Below, piece after piece: positions 13,401 through 23,414 of a stretch of DNA of 64,000 nucleotides. A program made the position numbers and the translations under genes. Source of the DNA: Ischnura elegans (Eukaryota > Arthropoda > Insecta > Odonata > Coenagrionidae); assembly GCF_921293095.1 (NCBI RefSeq), contig NC_060248.1, positions 129,158,972 through 129,222,971 of the forward strand. The letters run 5' to 3'. Under the pieces are notes generated by a model. The model had not been told where the DNA came from, did not search any database, and was given only the letters and a program-made list of their open reading frames with translations. The first letter of the stretch is position 1. Each line of letters begins with the position of its first letter.

Positions 13401-16400
13401 ATTGCAATTTAGGTAGCACCTCTTATGCTCTGCCACTCTTTTCTCGAACGTGCACTCCGTCTGTCCAACATATGCCATATTCATTGAAACTGATATTTGA
13501 TGCCAGCACTGGGTTCTACTTTGCTGATTTCATTGCCAGTTGTAACTGCCAGTCAGGCAGGAAGATGAAGAACAGTATCGGATCAGACATCATGTGAAAG
13601 CTTGCATTTAATTAAATTGCATCCAGTGCAGATGCTGGCCCCTACAGAAATTCCCCTAGCTAAACACCCTCCACACAAATAGTAATGCAGTATAAAAAAG
13701 TGTGAGAGAGCAAATGAAGCTGTGTACCTTTTCCACAGTGGCCAGGAGAGCATAAAGATTATCTAAAGCCCGCTCGCAGCCTCCTCCACTCCCAGCTGAA
13801 GATGGCACGTACGCCGGGAGCTCAGCCACGAGAAGTCGCAGCGCAAAAGGAGCCACTGATCCAGCGCGATCCCCATGCAGCTCTGGCCGAAATGCAAAGT
13901 AGAGATCAGGGCGATCAAGACAGGGGTCAAAGGCAGCAGCCTCATCCACAGCGGTGCCAAAAGTGCGCAGACGCACAAGAAGGGCTAGGCGAGCAAACCA
14001 CAGCTGAAATGGAATAAATGATCACCTTAATAACATTAAAGCACCTTCATTCAGAAAATTTACCTATTTACACTGTTACATAAACTAAATAGTCTTTTTT
14101 TTTATAAAACACAGAGGAGTGCATACAGGCTAGCAACGGGATCTGGGGCACAAATCCCAGTTGGGTTAAGTGACTTTTCCAGAACAAAGTTGTAACTTTG
14201 GTATTAATAAGCCTATTTTTCAGAATAAAAAAAAAACCTGCACATTTATACAGAGCCATTTAACCCTTTCAAGACGGTGGAGATCTCTGCTTGGCATGAC
14301 AGCTGTACTGAGCCCCAAGAGACCCTCCTGTCCCCTCTGTACATTGGAGCATTTTTGCACAACATTCGTTAAGAAGGGTATCACAGATAATCACACCCTC
14401 ACAGCATCAACCTTTTTCGACCCTTCCTAGTGGGGACTCCGCATTATCTCAAACTCCAAGATTAGTTGGGCTCCCTCCTATCAGGGTTTATTTGTTGCTT
14501 GCACGTTAATCGCAGACTTTTAAGTCCTTTTTTTATTCTGAGAATTTTCAAATTTTGAACAAAGTTCTAACGTCAATATTAACGCATTTAATGCATCAAC
14601 AATTTCCATGTTTATGTTTATACTGAAATCAAGATATAAGTTAATATTTATTGTAGAATTTCATTTCAAATTTGTAAATGCTGCTAAAATGGCAAAGAAT
14701 TCAATACTTAGTATAAATACCTATGCAGATGGCTTAAAAGGCATCAACCAAACTTAGTTCTCTTATGGTAGAAGATCTAAGCAGAAAAATAGGTATTTGA
14801 AAAAAAATCTCAGTTTTTGATACCCAAGAAGTTTCGACTACAGATGTGAACCCTGACTTATAGACAAAAAATTCATGGCCTCGAATCAATGGAGACAGAG
14901 CAGTTGATACTGGGGTTGGGAGAATTACAGAAATTACTACAAAAGCAAAATTCCCTGGGTTCATTGGATATAATTAAAGCAATTCAGGAGCTCAAATTGT
15001 CTGAGACATCGTTTGCATCTAAGTGCCTTCAAGCAATTTGGATCCCGTCTGCAAATGTGGACTCGGAAAGATTTTTTCCTGCTATAGCACTGTGTCACAC
15101 CAGATAAGATAACAAATCTAAAAGAATAAAATCAACTGATTTGGGCGTTACTTGGTGGAATGATGAAATATTCATGGTGAAACAAAAACACAGTACTATT
15201 CTACAAAATTTATTTAAGTTGTAAATAAATTTTGTGGAATAGTACTGTGTTTTTGTTTCACCATGAAAATCTAAAAGAAGACAATTTGATCACAATAGTA
15301 ATATTTCATTTGAAATTAAATACATTCAAAAGTACTTTCTCTCATATGTAAGCTGGATTTATGGAAATGTAAAAGGATAAAATATGTAAAATGGGTGAAT
15401 TCAGTCAATACCCCATGTATATTATTGCTTAAATTATCCCCGGTCAATAATATCCTAAATTTAGGGCAATGTGTAGGCCACTGAAAGTATGGCTCTCAAT
15501 CAACATCAATTATTTTGATGTTAAAATAACACCAATTTCAGGGCAAAATGACATCACTTTTTTTTAAATATAACACCACTTTTGGCTATAAAATAACCCC
15601 ACCTTTTGAATGTCCCTAGCAATGAGTAAATAAAGACAATTTCCAATTTTTATTTCTCCGAGAAGCACATGAACTTAGAACACAATGAAAGATAAATATG
15701 GTCATAAATTTCAATTTTATTGAAAGTAAAAAGCCAACAATGGAAATGTAAATTTCCCAAAAATGCAGATAATAAGAATCGTTAATTTTAAATTTTTATT
15801 TCTCACAGTAGCAAATGCATTAAGAAAATATTAAAATTTAAAAATGGGTGTAACAATAATTGAGCTTAACAAGACAAACCATTAATTAGTTTATTATAAG
15901 TAAAATTGGACATTGCAATATTTCCACTGAGTTTTATTTTTGACACTACGTGTTTCGTTGCTACAACACAAGTAGTAGTGAAAGGGTAAATAAATTAATC
16001 AATTCTTCGTTAAAACTTTCGCAGGTGCTCGTCATTCATTAAAAACTTTTGGGCTATGTCACCGCATCAATTCTTGGGTGGCCCCAACGTTTCCCAACCT
16101 ATATTTTCTCTTTTTATATAAATAGTTACAACAGTTAATATCCCAATATACAACAGTTAATATCCCATAAAATTTTACCTACTTTCACTCGCAAGAAGTT
16201 TTCGAACTTCAGACCCTTGAATAATTCCTCATCAGGGTTACACTGCACAGGGAAATCAACCAGAGAACTCCAAGAATCCACCCAGCATGAATCAAAGACC
16301 CACCCATAGCACACAACATAATCAGAGTTATTAAACACTAAATTTGAAATATTTCAACCCTTTCGCTTGAACAGTGGTGAAATTCACAAGAAGAATTTGA

Positions 16401-19400
16401 CTTGAAGAAATCAAATTATGGACCTTTTGCTTTTTGGCTCCATAAATTTATATCTCGAATAGTTGAAAATAAAAGGCATTTGGTTCCATAAATCAGGTTA
16501 ATGTATGCAAGAACAATGACCATATCATGTGACACTGGATGTATTCTGTGGGTCATTTATCGTAACTTATCTCAGCAAAACTTTTCCTGCTATGTTTACG
16601 ATTTGAAATGAAATGGCTAAATATGTAGACGCAGGAATGGTGGCAACTTACTTGCAAGGAATGGGGAGTGTGCTTAGCAGGATGTCCAGCTCTTCCCCTC
16701 CCTTGTCCATAGACTGACAGCAAGCGGCCTGTGAGGTTCACTGCAGCTCTAAGACAGCCAGCCTGAAACATGATTAAACAATTTATCCATGACAATGCCC
16801 GTCCTCTCAGCACTGGTGTAACCCAACTACTTCTGGACCAATTCCAATGGGACATTTTCGATTATCAGCTGAAAAAATCCGACCTAGCACGTAGTGACTC
16901 ATATCTTTTTGCTGAAATGAAAATGCAGCTATGAGGGAAATAATAGTTAACTGACAATGAGCTTTATGACAACAATAAAATTCATTGAAGGCGGCAACGT
17001 TCTGTGAAGAAGGTATTGCAAAGTTTGTCCACAGGCACCAATTCCTAAATCCCCAAATCAATTATTTAGAATAGCAGCCACAAGTTAACTTCATTATCAG
17101 CAATGAAATAATTTTTAATCATTCACTTTGTCTTCTACTTATGACCAATCGGAGGTTGAAAAAACTGCTCTTGTAAGTTAATAAACAAGTTACAAATGGT
17201 TAAAATGAAAATAAATTTGGCTCTAACCAATGGCACTATCTACGCATGCTGAGGCAATAGGATTGAAATTAATTATTATATCCATTCAATGCATAACATT
17301 TGTCATTTCAACATGGAAAAAGTTAATAATGCTACAATAGAAACCTTGTTAGGTGAAAACACGCAGTTTGCTCAGTGACACTTACACGTATAAGTTCGCA
17401 CAGGCCTCTATCATCTTGAGTGACATCATTTGCGGTGAGGACTTTCCTCTTGCTGGCCTCACCTTCTCCAAGATAGTGAGCAACCATCTCTCCCACAGGA
17501 TCTCCCTGAAAGAATGACAAAAACACACGGAGTCACTAGAAGTAATAAATCACGGGGCACTTAGAACAATTATAAATTCAATTTTGAACTTTCCATCAGC
17601 CTACGCTCATCTTTTAACAAACACCTCATGAAGGGCAACATAAAAAATAGATATTTACAAAGTTTCACCTCTCTTGTACATTCATTTGATAAAAAATTTA
17701 AACAGATTCATTGAAATACTTCTAGCTTTTGACTTGAAAATACCGGCTGGGAAAAAATTTGCACACCAAATAAGTACAAGGCTGCAAACACAAAGATGCT
17801 TGCCTTTACAGGCAGTGATGGATGTTGAACAGTGGCGCCAACTCCATGGGGCTTGAGGGGGCCCAAGCCCCTTCAAAAATTCGTTATGGGGGTGAGGAAA
17901 AAATGTGCCAGGCTTATCAATTTTCCCCGGAGTGTCCAGACATCGAGATTCGAGTTATAAGGGTTCTAATGTTGATCGTTTGACTCTTCTAAAATGCTTA
18001 AAAAACTTAAAACTCACTAATTATAAAATTTTCCGGGGCAAGATCCCTGGTTTGGGCCCCCCCCAATATTTTTTGTAAGTCGGCGTCCCTGATGTTAAAA
18101 AATGACAATAATGTATATGATCAAGAAGGCATTACTCAAATTTGCTCCTCACAGGAGCAGCTCATGCTTTTTCCCCTGAATGAAATCCTCAGCATGAATC
18201 AAGCAACTCTATGAATTCAAAATCGAAGAGGCAGGCCTCAAAAAGATACAGGAAGATGAATTACGTAAAATACCTGATAATGATGAAAATACACAATATT
18301 GATGAAGCCAAGAACTAAAAGACAGTTCTTACAAAAGAAGGCCACGGCTGACAGCCAGGCCTAGAGGGAGTAGTGGAGGAGTCCGAGGTACTCGGGGACT
18401 GTGGCACAAAGGAATATAGAAGAAAGAGCCAATGACTGGAGCAAATAGAACAAAGGAGCACATCGTCCATTGAGGGTCCAATACTCTCTGCAGGGGTAAC
18501 ATTGGTATAAAAACATATGCTTAACAGGGCTTAAAATCTAATCTCTCATTTTTAGTTATTTTTTCCTTGCAGAAGAGATTCAGTAAAACACTTTTATCCA
18601 CATTTTTCCTGTCACAACAAAGGAAAAAACTTCTCAGACTTATGCAAAGGTTTCTTCTGGCTCATCATGCAGAAAACTGTTTGCAGCAAAATCAATTAAT
18701 TTTCCTTGATATTACAGATTGTTGTGTTGTAATATGACTATACCTTCAACTGGAAAAATACTGTCATATAGGTATTCGAGATATTTGATCTATGATTTAA
18801 TATTCGAATTCGATATTCGAGTTCGAGAAATCTGCTATTCGACCCATCTCTAGTTTTCAGCCACAGTGTATGTCTCACAGCCTCCATCCCAGTGTGGTAC
18901 AGAGGTGCCAGTGTGGTGACCGTTCACTCTGAGTGCTTTTAATTTATTATAATTTTTATTGATTTTCACTCTTTCCAAGCAAATATGCATTTAAATACAG
19001 CAAAAATAGTCTTGAAGCTCAGCTACAAAGCCTATTATGTTTCTTAAATCTCTCTCTTGGTTTGTTTGAAGGGTAGGAGGATGACGGGCAATGCCCTAGT
19101 GTTGTTCAGCTATCAGTGGCTGGAAAGCATCATGCAGATCAAACTTTCTAAGTGTATGGTGTAGTATAGTGGCGCCGCAATGGGGGGGAGGGGGTTTTGG
19201 GAGATACAACCCCCCCCAGAGCTCAGAGAATTTTAAGTTTAATCCATTTTACTTAATTGGATTAGGATTACTTATAGAATAGTGTTAGGATTATCCAAAT
19301 ATCCCTCAGAAAGCCGTAAAACTCACCATTTTGAACCATTAGTCTTAAACTTTTCCTGGAGGAGGGCCCCCGCAAATCCCGATTACCCTGGCGGGTATGC

Positions 19401-21926
19401 AGTACTCCCACACTCCTAAGTATTAGTTGCACCTAAAACCCCCCCTGGTGTAGTATTCCCATCTTCACGTTTGGAATAAGACTGCTTACGAGGTAGGATC
19501 AAAAAATTAGTAGGTCTGAGTTTCTGTAGTGCGAATGGAGCTGTGGAGGGGGATCGGAGATTAGGCGTGGTAGTGAGGAGTCTTCCAAAGAGTCGGACAT
19601 TTTTTTCAAGTCACCTGCAGCCAATTGGAGTTTAAGCACATCGATTTCCCTGGACCTCTGTTACGAAGCGCAGTCTAAATCCAAGATGGGGGAAAATCTC
19701 TAGCAGCGCTAAGCCATCAGATTCTGTGTCAAATTCTGGAAAACTGTGACGTAGACCCTCACAATGATTAAATATACCAACGGGGATGCTGCCATGAGAT
19801 ACTTATCATTGTTCAAGGGGCATAAACGGGAGGGGAGGGAGCTTGTTGAAGACTATCAGGGCACTGGTCACCAATCAACTTCATCATGTGGCCAAAGGTA
19901 AGGCAAAGAGTGGTTCCCAGGAAGTTCATAGCCCCAGGATAGACTGTGAATGCCAGTTCTTACATGGACATGCTTGACAGGCTACGCAAACGTGTCTTCC
20001 ACATGCAGCCAGCATTCGGTGATTGTTGGAAGCTTCGCCACGACAATGCCCCGTGCTACACTGCGCTACTGGTGAGTGAAGTTTGGTGGTGCCAGTCCAG
20101 ATCTAGCACCACCAGACTTCTCCCACTTTTCTCGGCTGAATCAAGACTTCAAGGGAAACCAATACAGCTCTGTAGATGATGTCCAAGGGGCCGTGACATC
20201 ATCTCTGAAGGGGATGCAGGAAAGTGAGTTGCAGAAGGTGTACATGTTGTGATGCAGTGTTGCATTCTGCAGGATAACTACACTCCTCGATGCCTTGCAT
20301 AGGTTTATAAATTTATGAGCAAGGTCTCAAGGAACGCATGCTCATATATCAGGCACTTACTGAATTCGGGAAGATATCGGCCCTCGATCACGACATACCG
20401 CATTCTTCTTTTGAGAAAATGAAACAAATGGGCTTGTTTTTATATACTTATTAACGCGTAACTCACTTTATGTACTTCACTCTGAAGTTATTTTGCAGGG
20501 CAACTAAAAGTATGGGAGACTGAAGAGACTATGTAGAACTTTTAACAAACCATGTTTTTTCCAACGAATCCTGAAAGAAACATTCATACAAACTTAGTTT
20601 TTACCAACCTATGGTAATAACGAGATTCTACTGTACGTCAATGAGTCAGGGTTGCAAAGGGGGTGTTTACTTACGAAATTTAGCGAATTTATTTTTTTAT
20701 TTTTTTTTATTCCCAAACCTCCGAATACAGCTCTCTTAGGCAATTTTAAATCGGGGTATTCAACAAGTTCAACAATGAAACATACAAGAACAACCATGCC
20801 CTGGATAAGGTATACTTACCCAGGCGCGACTCGAACCCGCGACCTCATGTTTGGCAGGCGAGGATTTACCCCGCCGCCACAGAGGCGAATGAACTGTGTG
20901 TGGCGTACAATAATGACAATCTGTCAGCCATTGTTCATGGCATAGCAGAAAATGCGGAGAATCATTCCACAACCAAGCACATAGATATCAGACATCAATT
21001 ACAGCATAAGACAGTACAGAACAATAAAATATTACATGCCAACTAAGAAAATGGTAGCAGATGTGCTCACTCCGGCTGAGTGGGCCAAAAGTTCTGAGTT
21101 GAGTCAAGGATTTATGACATGAGAAAAAGGCCGAAATAAAAGATTAAGAAGGGGCAATATTCGTTGGAAAGGATTGAATGGATTAAGAAGGCTTTTGTTT
21201 TTGGATATAATTTAAAATTTGAGATAGGCCTTTTTCTTGTCACTTGTTTTATGCAGTTCTTCCATTTTTTTGGACAGAGTTGATTATTTTACTAAATAGT
21301 AGAAACCCCATGTCCCTTTTATTTTATCTATAAATATCCCAACAATACTTACTAATTCTCCATCCAAAATGACACCGGGCATGGTCAAAGCTTCTCCTTC
21401 AGGAAGAGCCCCAACTCCACCGCTGGCTATTTCTTGCAGTATTCTCTGTGTTCTAGGTCCTGGAATCCATGCATCACGGCGCCGCTCCGCTTCACCAGTC
21501 AGCCCTCCTGGCCGTGGAGAACCAAGACCAGAGGGAATAACTGTTACATTATTTGGATTGAGATTCGGAGCTATACCAGGGTCAGACACTAAGCCTCCTA
21601 GCTGCTGCTGATTTTCTTCATCCTTTAAAGGAAAGGCTACAATTATCTTATCTGCTGTAGAGATACATGTTGAAAATGAATGAAGTCTTAAACTTCCTTA
21701 CCTCTGAGTATATTGTGCACACTGTAAATTGCTCTCTCAAATTATCAACAGCTTGATTATCAGTCGAACTTGATTCATGGGATCCTGACGCAACCCCAAC
21801 AGAATTATCTTGTACACCGGCATTACTTGAAAAATTGGGATTTTCTGCTGAGAGTCCATCTAAGTAACTGTCGGTAATTCCACCTTGTGAATAGTAGTTG
21901 GGTATATGAGGTTGATTTTTACTCAT
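7473..21926 (-). CDS. TRAPPC12: TRAPPC12, trafficking protein particle complex subunit 12 (8 coding exons)
   Basis: Exons: 21926-21702, 21622-21353, 17505-17386, 16762-16652, 14003-13728, 10903-10757, 9347-9048 and 7718-7473 (stop TAA at 7473-7475). They give 564 aa. All seven introns are phase 0 with GT/AG borders; intron 6 has a weak GTTTTT donor. Landmarks shared with human TRAPPC12 are [115 protein letters not shown] and the final CLKL. The C-terminal half consists of TPR helices. The protein is a TRAPPIII subunit acting in ER-to-Golgi traffic, and in mammals it also has a kinetochore role (TRAMM). It is shorter than human (about 735 aa) because the disordered N terminus is reduced. The start at 21926 has context GCCAAAATGA. 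It diverges from C/EBP-gamma over a shared promoter. Confidence 0.93.
7876..8453. mobile_element. foldback element with ~140-bp inverted arms
   Basis: The left arm (7876-8014) and right arm (8312-8453) are near reverse complements; both carry GTAGACACCC, GAGCCCCACTTAACTGATGTG and ACCAGTACGCCA in opposite orientations. The spacer at 8032-8126, read on the minus strand, has tRNA promoter-like boxes (TAGCTGAGAAGG and GGATTCGAATC), suggesting that a tRNA-derived SINE head lies inside. It is in the last intron of TRAPPC12. No open frame looks real. A long-arm MITE or foldback transposon is the simplest reading. Confidence 0.6.
9490..9605 (-). repeat. tRNA-derived SINE head (tRNA-Ala-like)
   Basis: Read on the minus strand from about 9605, the sequence folds like a tRNA: a GGCTCGG acceptor arm, A box TGGTGTAATTGG, an anticodon loop TTGGCAA (GGC, Ala-like), B box GGTTCAAATCC and a closing CTAAGCC. 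The acceptor stem has mismatches, so a working tRNA is unlikely. A SINE-like tail continues to about 9490. A second, partial copy in the opposite orientation follows at 9613-9656. Confidence 0.55.
9628..9692. repeat. perfect palindrome made of SINE B-box region
   Basis: Arms of 29 bp (9628-9656 and 9664-9692) are exact reverse complements around a short loop. Each arm holds CCAGGTTCAAATACTGAC, the B-box region of the adjacent tRNA-derived SINE. The unit is therefore a head-to-tail inverted duplication of that SINE piece. Confidence 0.75.
9693..11344. other. TRAPPC12 introns 6 and 7, no other feature
   Basis: AT-rich intron sequence on both sides of exon 6 (10757-10903). No additional exon or recognisable repeat boundary is seen. 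Confidence 0.4.
11345..11544 (+). mobile_element. MITE-like element, family 1, copy C (partial)
   Basis: About 200 bp matching the right third of copy B (33744-34621): TGGAGTGGCATCGCATGGG, TCTAAACTGGGATTTCTAAA and the end GGAAACTACCCTATTA. The left two thirds are missing. It lies in an intron of TRAPPC12. Confidence 0.6.
11640..12660. repeat. GC-richer unassigned block in a TRAPPC12 intron
   Basis: About 1 kb clearly richer in C, G and CpG than its surroundings. A short tandem motif (CCCTCTGAG / CCCTCCGAG) occurs at 11877-11922. Overlapping open frames on both strands have no recognisable motif. The composition suggests an inserted element, perhaps a long terminal repeat or MITE, but I found no convincing ends or target duplication. 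Confidence 0.3.
12840..13500 (-). mobile_element. Penelope-like element 3' fragment with GIY-YIG endonuclease
   Basis: Read on the minus strand, 13480-13250 encodes a GIY-YIG nuclease segment ([20 protein letters not shown], later [10 protein letters not shown] and EELEIRR). This is the C-terminal endonuclease of Penelope-like retroelements. Downstream sequence to about 12840 is an AT-poor tail that ends near a CTTGATAATGACC...GGTCGAAAC phrase (about 12880-12920), typical of the non-coding ends of this family. The reverse transcriptase is absent. The copy is broken and old. Confidence 0.7.
14100..14880. other. TRAPPC12 intron 4, left part
   Basis: AT-rich intron sequence between exon 5 (ends at 14003 on the plus scale) and a hAT remnant. 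Nothing else recognised. Confidence 0.35.
14880..15115 (+). mobile_element. hAT-like transposase C-terminal remnant
   Basis: A 72-residue frame contains [19 protein letters not shown], which resembles the C-terminal dimerisation segment of hAT transposases (consensus roughly aiPaSsadsERvFS). It is short, has no remaining catalytic domain and lies inside an intron of TRAPPC12. The family assignment rests on one motif. Confidence 0.45.
15173..15265. repeat. near-perfect 93-nt palindrome
   Basis: Arms of about 44 nt begin CATGGTGAAACAAAAACACA and end with its reverse complement. There is one visible mismatch in the arms, and the loop is only about five bases. It has no coding content. The junction directly follows a hAT remnant. 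Confidence 0.85.
15895..15970 (+). repeat. single arm of the palindromic repeat found at 34347-34511
   Basis: AAATTGGACATTGCAATATT, then GAGTTTTAT, GACACTACGTGTTTCGTTG and TACAACA, in the same order as the left arm of the nested palindrome in MITE copy B. Here only one arm is present. It shows that the palindrome derives from a dispersed repeat. Confidence 0.65.
17830..18091. mobile_element. hAT-type MITE (262 bp)
   Basis: The left end is CAGTGGCGCCAACTCC, and the right end read inward is CAGGGACGCCGACTT. Target duplications are ATGTTGAA (17822-17829) and ATGTTAAA (18092-18099), one mismatch. G/C runs next to both ends link it to the MITEs at 5322, 19167 and 23964. Confidence 0.75.
18775..18856. 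mobile_element. fragment ending in an AGAGATGGGTCGAAT-type terminus
   Basis: A TTCGA/TCGAA-rich stretch ends ATTCGACCCATCTCTAG. Read on the minus strand this is CTAGAGATGGGTCGAAT, which resembles termini of hAT-like non-autonomous repeats. The other end was not found. Confidence 0.35.
19167..19447. mobile_element. hAT-type MITE (281 bp)
   Basis: The left end is TAGTGGCGCCGCAATGGG (first base changed from C) and the right end is CCCCCCTG. Identical 8-bp target duplications GTGTAGTA lie at 19159-19166 and 19448-19455. The interior has the G-run/C-run layout of its relatives at 5322, 17830 and 23964. Confidence 0.75.
19700..20260 (+). pseudogene. mariner-type transposase remnant
   Basis: Two separated frames show mariner-family pieces: [20 protein letters not shown] with [12 protein letters not shown] (N-terminal helix-turn-helix linker) and [13 protein letters not shown]...[18 protein letters not shown] (the HDNAP catalytic segment). 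The parts are joined by sequence with stops and frame shifts, and the middle of the DDE domain is shortened. It is a dead copy inside TRAPPC12 intron 2. No inverted ends were found. Confidence 0.7.
20275..20637. mobile_element. partial Tigger-type MITE, relative of 49319-50482
   Basis: The right terminus GGTAATAACGAGATTCTACTG, followed by TA, matches the terminus of the element at 49319-50482. Interior phrases (GAGCAAGGTCTCA, TTTATACA-like, CATGTTTTTT) also match in order. The left end appears lost next to the mariner remnant. Confidence 0.6.
20685..20888 (-). repeat. tRNA-Gly-derived SINE, copy 1
   Basis: On the minus strand, from 20888, a tRNA-Gly(GCC)-like head contains CTCGCCTGCCAAACA and B box GGGTTCGAGTC. 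It is followed by CTGGGTAAGTATACC, a body with CCAGGGCATGGTTGTTCTTG and an A/T-rich tail of AATAAAAAAAA type. The whole unit matches 52000-52219 end to end. The A box region (GTGGCGGCGGGG) has drifted. Confidence 0.85.
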
Positions 21927-22655
21927 TTTGGCTCTATCGAGAGACTTTCAAAGAGAACAGGGGTTAATGTAAGGAGAATAAATTTATTTTTTCAGGATAT
22001 ATTTTCCATTCTCTGCATTATGATCCAGACAACAGCTAATTTACTTTCCAAAGTAATGAACGCCACCATATCATTGAAACCTGAAGAAACATAAGAATAA
22101 AAACAATCTTAAGTCATAACATACTAAATGCCATACCGGAAAGTAATACTATGTTTTTATAGCATATGTTATGCATGCAAGAGGTGCACCAATCCTAAGT
22201 CTCAAACGCCATTTAAAGTGATATCTAGAATACCTGTGAAAACACAATTTAAGCCCTTTAATTCCCTTACTGGCAGTTACAGCAAGAAAACTATCCACCC
22301 ACGAAAGGGAAGTTATGGAAACGCTCGAAATCGGTAACTTTGTCTGAATAGCTTTGAAGTCACCGCAGTTGGAGGACGTAAGTTACTTGCAGTCACTTGT
22401 ATAACATTCAATAGAAAAATGGATTATCTCAATACTTCACTGTCCCAATTCTCTCGACCATTACAAATATCAAATGATCATGTCAAATCATATACCAAAT
22501 GATCAAAAGACCAGATCAACTTACTCTCCCATCAAAGCCATGGAAATCTTCAGTTTCCTTCCCTTTCTCTTGGATTACTTTTTTCACAGCTGGTGGAACC
22601 AGTGGAACCGATTGACAATTGTTCGATACCATTCGATACCTCCCAGGCGTTTACG

Positions 22656-22687
22656 TATCGATAGTTATATCGATATATGTATCGATA
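22656..22687. promoter_or_regulatory. three DRE-type TATCGATA sites, 12-bp phased
   Basis: Perfect TATCGATA octamers start at 22656, 22668 and 22680. The octamer is palindromic and is the core recognised by insect DREF/BEAF-type factors at housekeeping promoters. The sequence match is exact; binding in this organism is inferred. Confidence 0.7.
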
Positions 22688-22690
22688 TGA

Positions 22691-22698
22691 TTACGTCA
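22691..22698. promoter_or_regulatory. TTACGTCA bZIP site
   Basis: TTACGTCA (reverse TGACGTAA) lies three bases beyond the third TATCGATA. It is a CRE/ATF- and PAR/C/EBP-type bZIP site. The downstream gene itself encodes a bZIP factor, so autoregulation or ATF4 partnering is conceivable but unproven. Confidence 0.5.
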
Positions 22699-22799
22699 CA
22701 TCGGAAATTCTTCGAGATCGGAGGAAAGCAGCCGTAAAACAACATTTCTGAAAATTGTCAACACTACGGGAAGTGGCGACTGTCGTGACTGTTAATGAT

Positions 22800-22877
22800 T
22801 GATATTTGGGAATGGACTCAGTGGAAGTTGATTTAGAATATTTTTTTTTCATTAGAGTTTTTGTGAAGTGAATGAAT
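22800..22877 (+). other. possible 5' leader exon of C/EBP-gamma
   Basis: GAAGTGAATGAAT is followed by a good donor GTAAGTGAG at 22878. A matching acceptor, ACTTAAAATCAG, ends at 23408, six bases before the start codon. Together they suggest a spliced non-coding leader. The start of this exon is not defined by the sequence. Confidence 0.35.
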
Positions 22878-23414
22878 GTAAGTGAGAGTTCTTTTAAATG
22901 TTTTCGCTATGGTCGTATGTTGCAATCCAACCTGTCACAATCGCGAACTGTTTTCGCCCTTAAAAAAATAGAATTTTATTGTCCTTGCTCTATATCTTCT
23001 AATGCCAAATATGTAATTCCTTGAGGTTACTATTCGGAATTCCTAAATGAAAATTTGATTTTCACACATCACTTCGAACAGTTTTAAAGGAGAGAGGTTA
23101 TCTGCTGTGTGGCAGTGTGTATGAATTCTTCCCATTTCAGTGTATTTTCAAAAAATTAGTCTGTTTTTAAAGTAATTTCATTATCTCTCACAGCTCTTAT
23201 GATGCAATCCTATGAGATGTTTCCTCACGCCATTTCATTTTCTATGTCGACAGCCCTTATTGCGCCATTTTCTGAAAGGATAGAAATTACGAACAAAATT
23301 TAGTTGCCGAGTTTTTCATTCTTTTCTCGGTAGTGTCTCGTATTTTATTTGCAACATCCATTTCCCATTTATCGGGTTGACCTTAGTTTGTATTTTACTT
23401 AAAATCAGACGGGT

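Larger units (their letters stand above)
21927..23414. promoter_or_regulatory. shared divergent promoter of TRAPPC12 and C/EBP-gamma
   Basis: About 1.49 kb between the start codons of two genes reading away from each other. The three DRE-type motifs at 22656-22687 sit at its midpoint, about 730 bp from each ATG. Both genes probably have non-coding leader exons within it. A head-to-head pair with DRE sites suggests housekeeping-type bidirectional transcription. This is inferred from layout and motifs. Confidence 0.6.
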
